From Candidatus Eiseniibacteriota bacterium (GTDB taxonomy: Bacteria > Arandabacterota > Arandabacteria > JAGLYR01), in the NCBI GenBank assembly GCA_023132135.1, contig JAGLYR010000113.1, positions 1 through 21,952 on the forward strand: a stretch of 21,952 nt of DNA. The letters run 5' to 3'. The position numbers and the translations under genes were made by a program. Each line of letters opens with the position of its first letter. The first letter of the stretch is position 1. Of the stretch, positions 14,143-21,707 are shown piece after piece. A model generated the notes under the pieces. The model was not told the DNA's origin, made no database searches, and saw nothing but the letters and a program-made list of their open reading frames with translations.

Positions 14143-15857
14143 GATCCTTTCAGACAAGCGCTGATTTGGGCCTGCATCTGTTCATCCGAGTAGTGTTCCA
14201 TCCGGATCACCCGTCGGTAGCAGGTCGAAGCGCACACCCCGCATCCCTTGCAGGCCACTGAAATCATCCTGGCCTTGGTTCCACTGTCCGTTTCCACCAT
14301 CTCGATCGCGCTGTAAGGGCACAGCGAAGCGCAGAGGCCACACCCGCGGCACTTGTCCTCGTCGAAGAGAACCGCGACGATGGGTTCCACAGCGACTTCC
14401 CCTGCGGCCAGGTACACCGAGGCTCGCCCTGCCGCGCCCAGGGCCTGGGCGATACTCTCGGACACCGTGCACGGCCAGCGACAGGCGCCGCAGACGAAGA
14501 TCCCCTCGGTGGCAAAATCGAGTGGGCGGAGTTTGACGTGAGCTTCCAGGAAGAACCCGTCCGCGTCCACCGGGACCTTCAGGAGTTTCGAGGTCGCTGC
14601 CCCCGACTCATCAGGCAAGAGTGCCGTTGAGAGAACCACGCGGTCTGCGGGCACAGTGAGCTCGCTTCCCAGCACATCGGAGATAACAGTGACCGATCCG
14701 TCATCCACCACAGGTGGGTTCTCTTCCCGGAAGGCCACGAAGCGGACCCCCACCTTTTTGGCCTTCCTCAGAAGCTCCTCGAATTCGACCCCGTAGCACT
14801 GGAGGTCGCGGTACAGGATGTGTACGCCGGCCGACGGCGTTTTCTCCTTGAGCATGAGGGCTTGCCGGACAGCCGTCATGCAGCAGATTCGGGAGCAGTA
14901 CACGCGCTCCCGGTTTCTTGAACCCACGCACTGGATGAACACCACCTGGTGGGGGAGATCCCCGCCCTTGCGGAGTTCCTGTTCGAACTGGATCTGGGTC
15001 ACGACTCGCCGGCCATCGTAGCCGTACAGTCCTTCCGGCACGAGAGCGCGAATCCCCGTGGCCACGATGATGACACCCACGGTGATGCCCTCGCTCCGGT
15101 CTTCTGGTCCCCTGAGGGTCGCGGTGTAGTTTCCGATGTACCCGCGGAGGTCGGATACCTGGGTGGAGGTGAAGATCTCGATATTGGGATGGTTCGCGGC
15201 CTCTTCGATCCGCGCGCTGACGATTTCCCGAGCGTCGACGTCTGCTGGATAGATGCGGCCCAGGAACCGAAGCATCCCGCCCATCTCCTCTTTCTTCTCC
15301 ACTAGCTTGACTTCGAATCCCCGCTTGGCAAGGGACAACGCCGCAGACAACCCGGCGATCCCGCCCCCGATTATGAGAGCAGAAGCAACCACGGGGGAGC
15401 GGATCTCGGTCTGGGCCTCCAGAAGTGCAGCGCGGGCCACCCCCATCCGCACAAGGTCCTTGGCCTTGTTCGTGGCGGAGTCCCGGGCCGACTTGTGTAC
15501 CCAGGAACACTGCTCCCGGATATTCACGAACTCGAAGAGGAACGGGTTGAGGCCGGCCTCTTCGCAGGTTGCACGGAACAGAGGCTCGTGGGTCCGCGGT
15601 GTGCAGGCGGCGACCACCACGCGGTTGAGCCGATTTTCCTCGATGCCACGTTTGATTTCCGATACCCCGGCCTCGGAGCAGGTGAAGAGGTTCTCCTTGG
15701 CGAAGACAACGCCTGGAAGGGTCTGGGCGTACTCCCTCACGGTCTCGGTGTCCAGGAATCCGGCTATGTTCGTCCCGCACCGGCAGACGAAGACTCCGAT
15801 CCGGAGCTCTTCGCCGTCCTTCGGTTCTTGCGACGAGCTGTTGTCAGGTGCTGTCAT
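14139..15857 (-). CDS. HdrA-like flavoprotein with N-terminal Cys domain and C-terminal ferredoxins
   Basis: This 572-residue protein is HdrA/QmoB-like. Residues 18-130 form the HdrA N-terminal domain (C25, C27, C60, and A-A-C-T-P-R-T-H at 83-90). FAD motif G-G-G-I-A-G is at 164-169. The Q-C-V-G-S-R segment begins at 309, followed by C321, C325, C326. Two 4Fe-4S motifs end the protein: C-R-G-C-G-L-C-A-S-L-C-P and C-K-G-C-G-V-C-A-S-T-C. The Cys/Sec present in the HdrA encoded just upstream is absent (R-I-Y-P-A-D-V-D instead). The ATG at 15857 has AAGGA ten bases upstream, inside a heptad repeat. The stop overlaps the MvhD start. It likely supplies ferredoxin-type exit clusters missing from the short selenocysteine HdrA (inference). 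Confidence 0.88.
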   Translation of the reverse strand: MTAPDNSSSQEPKDGEELRIGVFVCRCGTNIAGFLDTETVREYAQTLPGVVFAKENLFTCSEAGVSEIKRGIEENRLNRVVVAACTPRTHEPLFRATCEEAGLNPFLFEFVNIREQCSWVHKSARDSATNKAKDLVRMGVARAALLEAQTEIRSPVVASALIIGGGIAGLSAALSLAKRGFEVKLVEKKEEMGGMLRFLGRIYPADVDAREIVSARIEEAANHPNIEIFTSTQVSDLRGYIGNYTATLRGPEDRSEGITVGVIIVATGIRALVPEGLYGYDGRRVVTQIQFEQELRKGGDLPHQVVFIQCVGSRNRERVYCSRICCMTAVRQALMLKEKTPSAGVHILYRDLQCYGVEFEELLRKAKKVGVRFVAFREENPPVVDDGSVTVISDVLGSELTVPADRVVLSTALLPDESGAATSKLLKVPVDADGFFLEAHVKLRPLDFATEGIFVCGACRWPCTVSESIAQALGAAGRASVYLAAGEVAVEPIVAVLFDEDKCRGCGLCASLCPYSAIEMVETDSGTKARMISVACKGCGVCASTCYRRVIRMEHYSDEQMQAQISACLKGS

Positions 15858-15858
15858 C

Positions 15859-15970
15859 AGTCCAGAGTCCTTGGTCCAAGAAAAGGGGTATCAAGAGCAG
15901 TGCTTCGTGCTCCGTACTTCGTGCTCCGTGCAAGGAAAAGGGCATTGGAACAAGTCCCTGGTCCCTGGTT
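15859..15970. repeat. Composite repeat spacer inside the Hdr cluster
   Basis: Within the 185-bp gap between two hdrA-like genes lie AGTCC/GGTCC heptads (15859-15879 and 15953-15966) flanking a GTGCYYC array (15900-15934) with its GAAAAGGGCAT tail (to 15945). The same two heptad types occur at 586-606 and at 3187-3211 and 6253-6298. The gap is far longer than any other in the cluster, which otherwise has overlaps or gaps of at most 35 bp. No promoter was recognised on the minus strand here. Confidence 0.8.
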
Positions 15971-16008
15971 TTCTGCGTTGGACTCCAAGACCGCAATACT
16001 GCCGTCAT

Positions 16009-16060
16009 AGCCTGGGGTTATTCATGAACCCCGCGACGGGGTTCATGAATAACCCAGGCT
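16009..16060. repeat. Long hairpin overlapping the 3' end of selenocysteine hdrA
   Basis: Arms 16009-16032 and 16038-16060 pair almost perfectly (one extra base in the left arm) around GCGAC. The right arm contains the hdrA stop codon (16045-16043) and its last five codons. It resembles the hairpin at 3292-3340 in layout, and its arm sequence recurs at 6549-6570 and 21868-21886. It could act as a transcription attenuator or protect the upstream mRNA, but no U-run follows. Confidence 0.85.
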
Positions 16061-17329
16061 CTCGGCTACCCGGCAGGCCGCGGCGGATGCTGATGCCACG
16101 GACTCCGGGATATCCCGGGGCCCCAGCGCAAACCCGCAGGCGAAGATGCCGGGAACGGTCGTATCCACCGGGGCGGTCCCATCGACCTTCAGAAAACCAC
16201 TCTCGTTCTGCTCAATTCCAAGGAGCTCCGATAGCGCATTCGCGCCCCGGCTCGGGGTCGCAGCCACAGCCAGGACGGCCATGTCCACCTGGAGGTTCCG
16301 GACCTCCCGCTTCTCGGTGTCCTCGTACCACAGGATGGGGTTGTGGTCCTCGTCCTCCTGGATTTCGGCCACCCGCCCCCGGATGTATTCGATTTCGTAT
16401 TCCTCGGCGCCCCGGCGCTCGTAGTTCCGGAATCCCTTGCCGACGTTCCGCAAATCGGTGTGAAAGATGTACGACCTGGAGTTGGGATCATGCTCCCGGG
16501 CCAGCATGGCGTCCTTGATAGCGTACATGCAGCAGACACTGGAGCAGTAGCTGCAGTGATTGAGGTCTCGGGAACCGACGCACTGTACATAGGCAACCTT
16601 CTCCGCCGGTTTCTGGTCCGACGGCCGGAGCAGGTGGCCGCCCGTGGGACCCGTGGCGTTGATCAGCCGCTCGTACTCCAGGCCCGTGATCACGTTGGGC
16701 AGCCGGCCGTACCCGTACTGGGGGAACCTGCCCGCGTCGTACAGATCCAGCCCTGTGGCGAGGATGATGGCCCCCGCGTGGATTTCCACCATCTCGTCCT
16801 GCTGGTCGAAATCGATGGCGCCCTTTACGCAGGTCTTCTCACACACCCGGCACTTGCCCTTGGTGAAAAAGCGGCAGTGCTCGGCGTCGATGGTCATCAC
16901 CGCCGGGATCCCCTGTGCGAAGTAGAGATAGATGGACTTCCGGTTGCGGAGGCCCATGTCAAAACTGTCCGGCGCCTTGCCGGGACACTTGGCCACGCAG
17001 TCGCCGCAGGCGTTGCAGATATCCTCCTTGACGTAGCGGGCTTTCCTGCGGACCTGGACGGTAAAGCTCCCCGCCTGCCCGGAGACACCTGCGATCTCGG
17101 AGTACGCCAGGATGTTGATATTGGGATGCCGACCGGCATCCAGCATCTTCGGCGCCAGGATTCATATGGCGCAGTCGTTGGTGGGGAAGGTCTTGTCCAG
17201 CTGGGCCATCACTCCACCGATGGAGGGTTTTTTCTCCACCAGATGGACTGAGTAGCCCATCTCGCCCAGATCCAGCGATGCCTGGATTCCGGCGATTCCC
17301 GCACCGATGACCACTACATCTCTAGCCAA
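16043..17329 (-). CDS. hdrA: HdrA with selenocysteine, short form
   Basis: HdrA is the flavin-bifurcating subunit of heterodisulfide reductase. From a TTG at 17329 (GGAGG eight bases upstream, overlapping the hdrB-like stop by 8 bp), the frame gives the FAD motif G-A-G-I-A-G at residues 9-14, then T-N-D-C-A-I, TGA (17164-17162, residue 56), I-L-A-P-K-M. HdrA proteins have Cys at this place, and Sec in some methanogens, so TGA is read as selenocysteine. Ferredoxin cysteines: C105, C108, C111, C115 and C152, C160, C163, C167. Q-C-V-G-S-R starts at 249, with C259, C262, C266, C267. At 428 residues it lacks the usual N-terminal extension and C-terminal ferredoxins, which sit on the next HdrA-like protein. 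The last codons come from a hairpin repeat. Confidence 0.9.
17124..17164 (-). promoter_or_regulatory. Bacterial SECIS-like element of the hdrA gene
   Basis: Downstream of TGA (17164-17162), GGATGCC (17141-17135) and GGCATCC (17130-17124) form a perfect 7-bp stem closing the tetraloop GGTC (17134-17131). GGUC is also in the apical loop of the Escherichia coli fdhF SECIS. The loop lies 28-31 nt after UGA, very near the spacing of the GGU loop in the MvhD element. Confidence 0.75.
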
Positions 17330-18467
17330 GATTCTCTCCTCCCGCAGATTCCGCCAGGAGCTCGGTGAGATCCTTCAGGACAACGGGATTCTCCAGATCG
17401 CCGTCCTTGAGCGCGCAGCTCAGGTGGATCCGGCATTTGGGGCACGCGGTGATGAGGACGTCCGCCCCCGTGGTTCGGGCCTCACGCAGCCGGTCGATCT
17501 GGATTGCCTTGTTACATGCCGTGCAGTGTACCCACTCGGACGAACCGCAGCAAAGAGCGTTCTCCCGGTTTCTGGGCATCTCCAGTATCTCCAGTCCGGG
17601 AACAAGGGAGAGGAGCTGCCGCGGCAGATCATACATTCCCATCAGACGTCCCAAGCGGCAGGGATCCTGGAACGTTGCTTTGAGGGGGATCTCTCCGAGC
17701 CGGATCGTCTCCCTTTCAACCTCCTCCAGGAGGAGTTCAAGTAGGTGGACGGGTTCGAAGGGCAGGGATCCAAGGAATCGGGGATAGATCTCCTTCATGG
17801 TGTGATAGCCCTCCGGACAGGTGAAGACCACCCGCTTGGCCCCGGAGGCGCGGATCATCTCCAGATTCAGTCTGGCCACAGTCTCGAAGGTTTCCAGATC
17901 CCCGGTCCAGTAAGCATCGTGACCGCAGCAGCGTTCGTCGTCGCGTACCACCGGTTCGATGCCGATCTGGTTGAGGAGGCGAAGGGCGGCCGCGGCGCTG
18001 CCCAGCCCGTCGAACTCCAGGTGGCGGAACACGACCTGATAGTGAGGGAGGCAGCCCACGAAAAAGAGCACATCACCGGTCTTTCGGATGCGGACGTCCC
18101 CGGGAATCCACGTGGTCCGCTTCTGGGGAAGACCGCGGGTCTGGAGGTCCACAAGAGCCTTGAGGACGCCTCCGTGGGTGGGGGTGGGCTCTAGGTCCAG
18201 GTCGAAGGCCATTTGCCTGGTTGCCCGCATGAACTCAGGGTAATCCACGCCGGAAGGACAGCGGCTGCTGCAGGTTCCGCAGGTCAGGCAGGCCCAGAGG
18301 TCCTTGTCCCGGACCACCCGATCCGGAGGAAGCAGGAGGGAGCGTTCTACGAAGAGCCGGGGCGAGTACCGGGGATTCAGCCTTGAAATCGGACAGCTGG
18401 CCGTGCACACCCCGCATTCGAGGCAGTAGTAGGCTCTGGTTTCCTCTATGACCTTCTCAATACTCAC
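17322..18467 (-). CDS. HdrC-HdrB fusion (HdrD-like CCG iron-sulfur subunit)
   Basis: This 381-residue protein joins an HdrC-type dicluster ferredoxin (C15, C18, C21, C25; C60, C63, C66, C70) to an HdrB-type part with two CCG domains. The second CCG domain is canonical: C270, C306-C307, C342 and C345 (C-P-K-C). The first has C139 and C180-C181 but ends in C217-P-E-G, so its last Cys is missing. In HdrB, CCG domains hold the noncubane clusters that reduce the disulfide; here probably one such cluster is intact. The heterodisulfide CoM-S-S-CoB is not expected in a bacterium, so the substrate is unknown. The GTG start overlaps the upstream stop (GTGA), and its 3' end overlaps the TTG of selenocysteine hdrA. 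Confidence 0.9.
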   Translation of the reverse strand: MSIEKVIEETRAYYCLECGVCTASCPISRLNPRYSPRLFVERSLLLPPDRVVRDKDLWACLTCGTCSSRCPSGVDYPEFMRATRQMAFDLDLEPTPTHGGVLKALVDLQTRGLPQKRTTWIPGDVRIRKTGDVLFFVGCLPHYQVVFRHLEFDGLGSAAAALRLLNQIGIEPVVRDDERCCGHDAYWTGDLETFETVARLNLEMIRASGAKRVVFTCPEGYHTMKEIYPRFLGSLPFEPVHLLELLLEEVERETIRLGEIPLKATFQDPCRLGRLMGMYDLPRQLLSLVPGLEILEMPRNRENALCCGSSEWVHCTACNKAIQIDRLREARTTGADVLITACPKCRIHLSCALKDGDLENPVVLKDLTELLAESAGGENLG

Positions 18468-18877
18468 TCAGCTCTCCCGGCCGGCGGTTCGCCCGTCTTT
18501 TCCACCTGGGCGGCAAAGCGCGACACGGTATCTGCGAAGGCATCCCCGTTGCTCTCCGACATGAGGACGAAGCCGAGGCGCCCGGCGTCAATGCCCACCA
18601 TGGGCAGCAGGTCGCGGGTCTCATCGATGATATCCTCGCACCTCCGGCTCCCCGCCACGTAGTGGCACTCGTCGTGCGCACATCCAACCACGAGGACGGC
18701 ATCCGCCGATCGGAAGGCTTCCAGGAGAATCCCGGACGTCAGCCTCCCGGTGCAGTGGATGGGAATGATGGTCGTGCTCGGCGGGTACTGGGCCTCCACC
18801 ACCCCGGCGTTGTCCGCGCCGGCGGCGGGTATCCAGTTACATATGAAGACCGTGATTCCGCCGTGTCGATTGGCCAT
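18464..18877 (-). CDS. Short MvhD/FlpD-like subunit lacking key cysteines
   Basis: The 137-residue protein matches plain MvhD length. Its N-terminal motif is I-C-N-W-I (residues 12-16) instead of C-C-N-W-C, so two of the three cysteines of that motif are replaced by Ile; C42 (H-C-T-G-R), C66 and C71 (G-C-A-H-D-E-C-H-Y) remain. The usual 2Fe-2S cluster may be lost or altered. Compared with the selenocysteine paralogue at 13375-14142 it has no C-terminal extension. ATG has AGGA seven bases upstream, 32 bp after the upstream gene, and its stop overlaps the HdrC-HdrB start. It may be a structural adaptor between the first HdrA-like protein and HdrC-HdrB (inference). Confidence 0.85.
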   Translation of the reverse strand: MANRHGGITVFICNWIPAAGADNAGVVEAQYPPSTTIIPIHCTGRLTSGILLEAFRSADAVLVVGCAHDECHYVAGSRRCEDIIDETRDLLPMVGIDAGRLGFVLMSESNGDAFADTVSRFAAQVEKTGEPPAGRAE

Positions 18878-18909
18878 TGTCGGTTCCTGGTCTCAGTTCG
18901 CCTGTCGGC

Positions 18910-20574
18910 TCAAGAGCCCGCCTCTGCGACCATCCGGCGTACCTGGCGGTCTGTCAGGTACGGCAACCGGATGGCGCCGGAAATGCACTCGGAGACACAG
19001 AATCCGCAGCCCGTGCAGAGCACCTCGTCGATCACCGATCTACGGATCCCGTTGTTCTCCCGGCTGGTCAAGACAGCGGCCCCGAAGGGGCAGACCTCCT
19101 CGCACTGGCCGCAGCCCCGGCAGACTTCCTCGTCCACCACGGCCACGAGCGCGCGCTTGGCGATCTTCCCGGCCTGGATGAAACCCAGGGCCCGGGACGC
19201 CGCGCTGAAGCCCTGTGCCATCGACTCCAGCACGTTGGCCGGTCCGTGGGCTGTGCCCGCAACATAGATCCCCCGGTCGAACACTTCGCCGGGTCTCAGC
19301 CGGAGGCAAGGCTCGATGAGAAAACCGTATTCATCCTGCCACAGGATGGGAAGTTCCCCCATCTGCCGCGTTCCCTCGGAGGGCGCCAGGCCGGTGGCCA
19401 TGACCGTGAGGTCCGTATCAATTTGCAGCAGATCCCCGGTGCCCCGCTCGCGCACCTCCACTGCGCCGGTCTTGATTCTGGGCGGGTTCTCGGGACTGTA
19501 GCGGATGAACCGGACTCCAGACCCGTGCAGATCCTGAGCCGCCTTTTTCGCAGTCATCGGCAGATCCTGGAAAAGGACTGCCACCGATGCGCCGGGCCGG
19601 AGTTCCCGGATGTGTTCCACGCATTCGAGAACGGAATGAGCGAACAGGTCGGTGGAAGCGGGAATGCGGGAAATGGGTCCGCCGGAGGAGACTACAAGAA
19701 CAATCCGCTCTGCTGGGAGTTTCCCCTTTCTGAGCGAGATCAGAAGGTCGGTTAGGGAAATCACGCCGGATCCGTCCCGATCCGTAGATGGGATCCATTC
19801 GTCCGCTCCGGTGGCGAAGACCACAGCCCCGACCGGGATGGATTCCTCTCCGCCGGAGCGCTCCGCCGCCACCTCGAAGGCTCCCGGATGGCCCTTGAGC
19901 GACACCATTCGGGTCCCGAGGAGAACCTCGATCCTTTCGTTTGCCTCCACGGCCTTGACGCGGATAGCGAGGAACGAGCCTGCGTCCATGTGGTTCGGGT
20001 ATAGCCTCGCCAGCCTGCGCAGCGTGCCTCCGAGAGCACTGTTCTGCTCGATCAGCTTCACGTCAATCCCGCGCCGGGCCAGGGAGAGAGCGGTTGTCAT
20101 CCCTGCGATTCCGCCGCCGATGACTGCGACGACGGGGGCGACCTCAACCTCCATCTGCTCCACGGCCTCAGCGTCCCTCGCAGCGGCGACGCCGATCCGC
20201 AGAAGACGATTGGCCTTGTCTGTGGCTGCGGGTTTCTGGCCCGGGTGAACCCGGGCGCAATGCTCGCGAAGACTGACAATCTGGCAGAAATTCCAGTTGA
20301 GCCCGACCTCCTCGACCTGGGAGCGGAACAGAATGCCGTGGGTCCGCGGGGAGCAGCCTGCGATGATCACGCGATCCAGTTGCTTGCCGGCAATCAGGGA
20401 ATTGAGAGCGCTCAGCCCATCGGGGGAACACCACAGGGACCGGGTGCCGACGTACATGACATCGGGGCAGGCCTGCGCCCGGAGGGCCAGGTCGTCGAGG
20501 TCAATGTGACTGGATATCTCGCCGGCGCACTCGCAGAGGAATATGCCAATCCTGGGATGTTCAGGCTCAGCCAC
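18910..20574 (-). CDS. HdrA-like flavoprotein with degenerate central cysteines
   Basis: This 554-residue protein has the same plan as the one at 14139-15857: N-terminal domain (C14, C16, C49, A-G-C-S-P-R-T-H at 72-79), FAD motif G-G-G-I-A-G at 153-158, and two C-terminal 4Fe-4S motifs (C-R-G-C-G-Q-C-E-E-V-C-P and C-T-G-C-G-F-C-V-S-E-C). The central Q-C-V-G-S-R...C-x-x-x-C-C segment of HdrA is replaced near residues 294-310 by V-V-S-S-G-G-P-I-S-R, with no cysteines, and the Cys/Sec of the FAD domain is absent (R-L-Y-P-N-H-M-D). It keeps flavin and ferredoxins but has lost those Cys positions. It opens the cluster with a GTG start and GGGGA upstream. A promoter-like pair lies at 20639-20668. 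Confidence 0.87.
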   Translation of the reverse strand: MAEPEHPRIGIFLCECAGEISSHIDLDDLALRAQACPDVMYVGTRSLWCSPDGLSALNSLIAGKQLDRVIIAGCSPRTHGILFRSQVEEVGLNWNFCQIVSLREHCARVHPGQKPAATDKANRLLRIGVAAARDAEAVEQMEVEVAPVVAVIGGGIAGMTTALSLARRGIDVKLIEQNSALGGTLRRLARLYPNHMDAGSFLAIRVKAVEANERIEVLLGTRMVSLKGHPGAFEVAAERSGGEESIPVGAVVFATGADEWIPSTDRDGSGVISLTDLLISLRKGKLPAERIVLVVSSGGPISRIPASTDLFAHSVLECVEHIRELRPGASVAVLFQDLPMTAKKAAQDLHGSGVRFIRYSPENPPRIKTGAVEVRERGTGDLLQIDTDLTVMATGLAPSEGTRQMGELPILWQDEYGFLIEPCLRLRPGEVFDRGIYVAGTAHGPANVLESMAQGFSAASRALGFIQAGKIAKRALVAVVDEEVCRGCGQCEEVCPFGAAVLTSRENNGIRRSVIDEVLCTGCGFCVSECISGAIRLPYLTDRQVRRMVAEAGS

Positions 20575-20638
20575 AGGGATCCCCGATCAGCATTCTTGAC
20601 AAAGGATTGGGCGGATTCGGGACGTATATTGAACCTTC

Positions 20639-20668
20639 TACATAGCATGGAGTCAGGGGTGAGGTCAA
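20639..20668 (-). promoter_or_regulatory. Possible promoter of the Hdr cluster
   Basis: TTGACC (20668-20663) is 5 of 6 to the -35 consensus. CTATGT (20645-20640) with a 17-bp gap, or TATGTA (20644-20639) with 18, is a poor -10. A transcript starting near 20632 would have a leader of about 58 nt before the GTG at 20574. The 107-bp gap to the phosphoesterase gene shows no terminator hairpin, so read-through from that gene is also possible. Confidence 0.35.
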
Positions 20669-20681
20669 CCGGAATTCCTTG

Positions 20682-21707
20682 CTACTCTTGCGCCTTCCTG
20701 ATCTCCCACCTGTCGAACACGACCCCACTTGTGTCGATGACCTCAGCCCGGAAGATGTCGTCCCACACGCGGCACAGCAGGAAAAAGTGCAACGAGTCGG
20801 TCCCCGCCTGGTACGCGCCATCGGGAAGATCCGAGAGTCCCGGAAACGGTCTCCCCCTGTGGATTTTTCCACCGCCTCCGCCGCAGGTGATGTAGATAGT
20901 CCCTCGCTCGCCGGGAAGGGCAACCTTGCCTGCCCGGATGGGGGCAGTGCGCGTGTAGCAGTGCTGATCGCCGTTGAAGAACACGTCCACGCCTGCGCTC
21001 TCGATCAGATTGCAAAACGAATCCGGACCCGTTCGGGCCAGGGCGATGTTGGGCCGGAATCGTCGGCCCTCAGCGCCATAGTAGGCGCGGTGGCCGAAGC
21101 CGAAAGTCCAGCGCGTGTTTGGCGGCCGGAGCCGGAGATCGTTATCGAGCCACCGCCGCTGCCTGCTGCCGGGAGTGTTGAGACCACCGTTGGGCTTGCA
21201 GTAGCTGTATCCCTTCCTGGTACTGTCCGCGGTGTCCGTGTTGTTTTCGACGAGAACAAAGTGCACACCCTGCCGGTCGAATGAATACCATCCCCGTCCC
21301 TGGAACTGGGGAAAGGTATCGATTGCCAGGCGGAATCCGTCTATCTCCCCCTCGTGGTTGCCAAGCACGGGGTAGAACTCTATGGCGGAATCGAGCTTTC
21401 GCGTGTAGGTCATGAAGGTGTCCACGCTGGTCTGTCCCCGATCGCGGTGGAAGAAGCCCGGCGCCACTATCATGTCGCCGACGTGAACCACCAGATCGGG
21501 TTGGATTTCGTTGATCTGTTCAATGATGCGGGTGTAGACGGCCTTACCCGTGACGGGTGTCCCGATCGTGTGCGTGTCGCCGATGACGGCGAATGCAAAA
21601 ACCGGGGATGGGTCCTGAATCCCCTTGACCGGGACCCGGGACGGACCGCAGGCTCCGATCAGAAGGCATATGGTTCCAAGCAGTATCCCGCAGTTCCATC
21701 TCGGCAT
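20682..21707 (-). CDS. Lipoprotein calcineurin-like metallophosphoesterase
   Basis: This 341-residue protein has a lipoprotein signal with lipobox I-G-A-C (Cys20), so it should be anchored to a membrane facing the periplasm. The five metallophosphoesterase blocks are all present: G-D-T-H (43-46), G-D-M (77-79), G-N-H-E (116-119), G-H-R (205-207) and G-D-Q-H (246-249). They hold two metal ions that hydrolyse phosphomonoesters or diesters, as in purple acid phosphatase-like enzymes. Substrate is unknown. The ATG follows a strong G-rich ribosome site (GAGGGGGAG). The gene lies 107 bp upstream of the Hdr cluster on the same strand, but no functional link is evident. Confidence 0.9.
   Translation of the reverse strand: MPRWNCGILLGTICLLIGACGPSRVPVKGIQDPSPVFAFAVIGDTHTIGTPVTGKAVYTRIIEQINEIQPDLVVHVGDMIVAPGFFHRDRGQTSVDTFMTYTRKLDSAIEFYPVLGNHEGEIDGFRLAIDTFPQFQGRGWYSFDRQGVHFVLVENNTDTADSTRKGYSYCKPNGGLNTPGSRQRRWLDNDLRLRPPNTRWTFGFGHRAYYGAEGRRFRPNIALARTGPDSFCNLIESAGVDVFFNGDQHCYTRTAPIRAGKVALPGERGTIYITCGGGGGKIHRGRPFPGLSDLPDGAYQAGTDSLHFFLLCRVWDDIFRAEVIDTSGVVFDRWEIRKAQE

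Noticed and set aside
13375-17329. hdrA and mvhD as pseudogenes broken by nonsense mutations
   Set aside because: Both stops are UGA, both at conserved Cys positions known to hold Sec in relatives, both have SECIS-like hairpins, and the frames are otherwise intact.
13375-17329. UGA reassigned genome-wide to Trp or Gly
   Set aside because: UGA ends several neighbouring genes with tight ATGA or GTGA overlaps, so it is a normal stop here.
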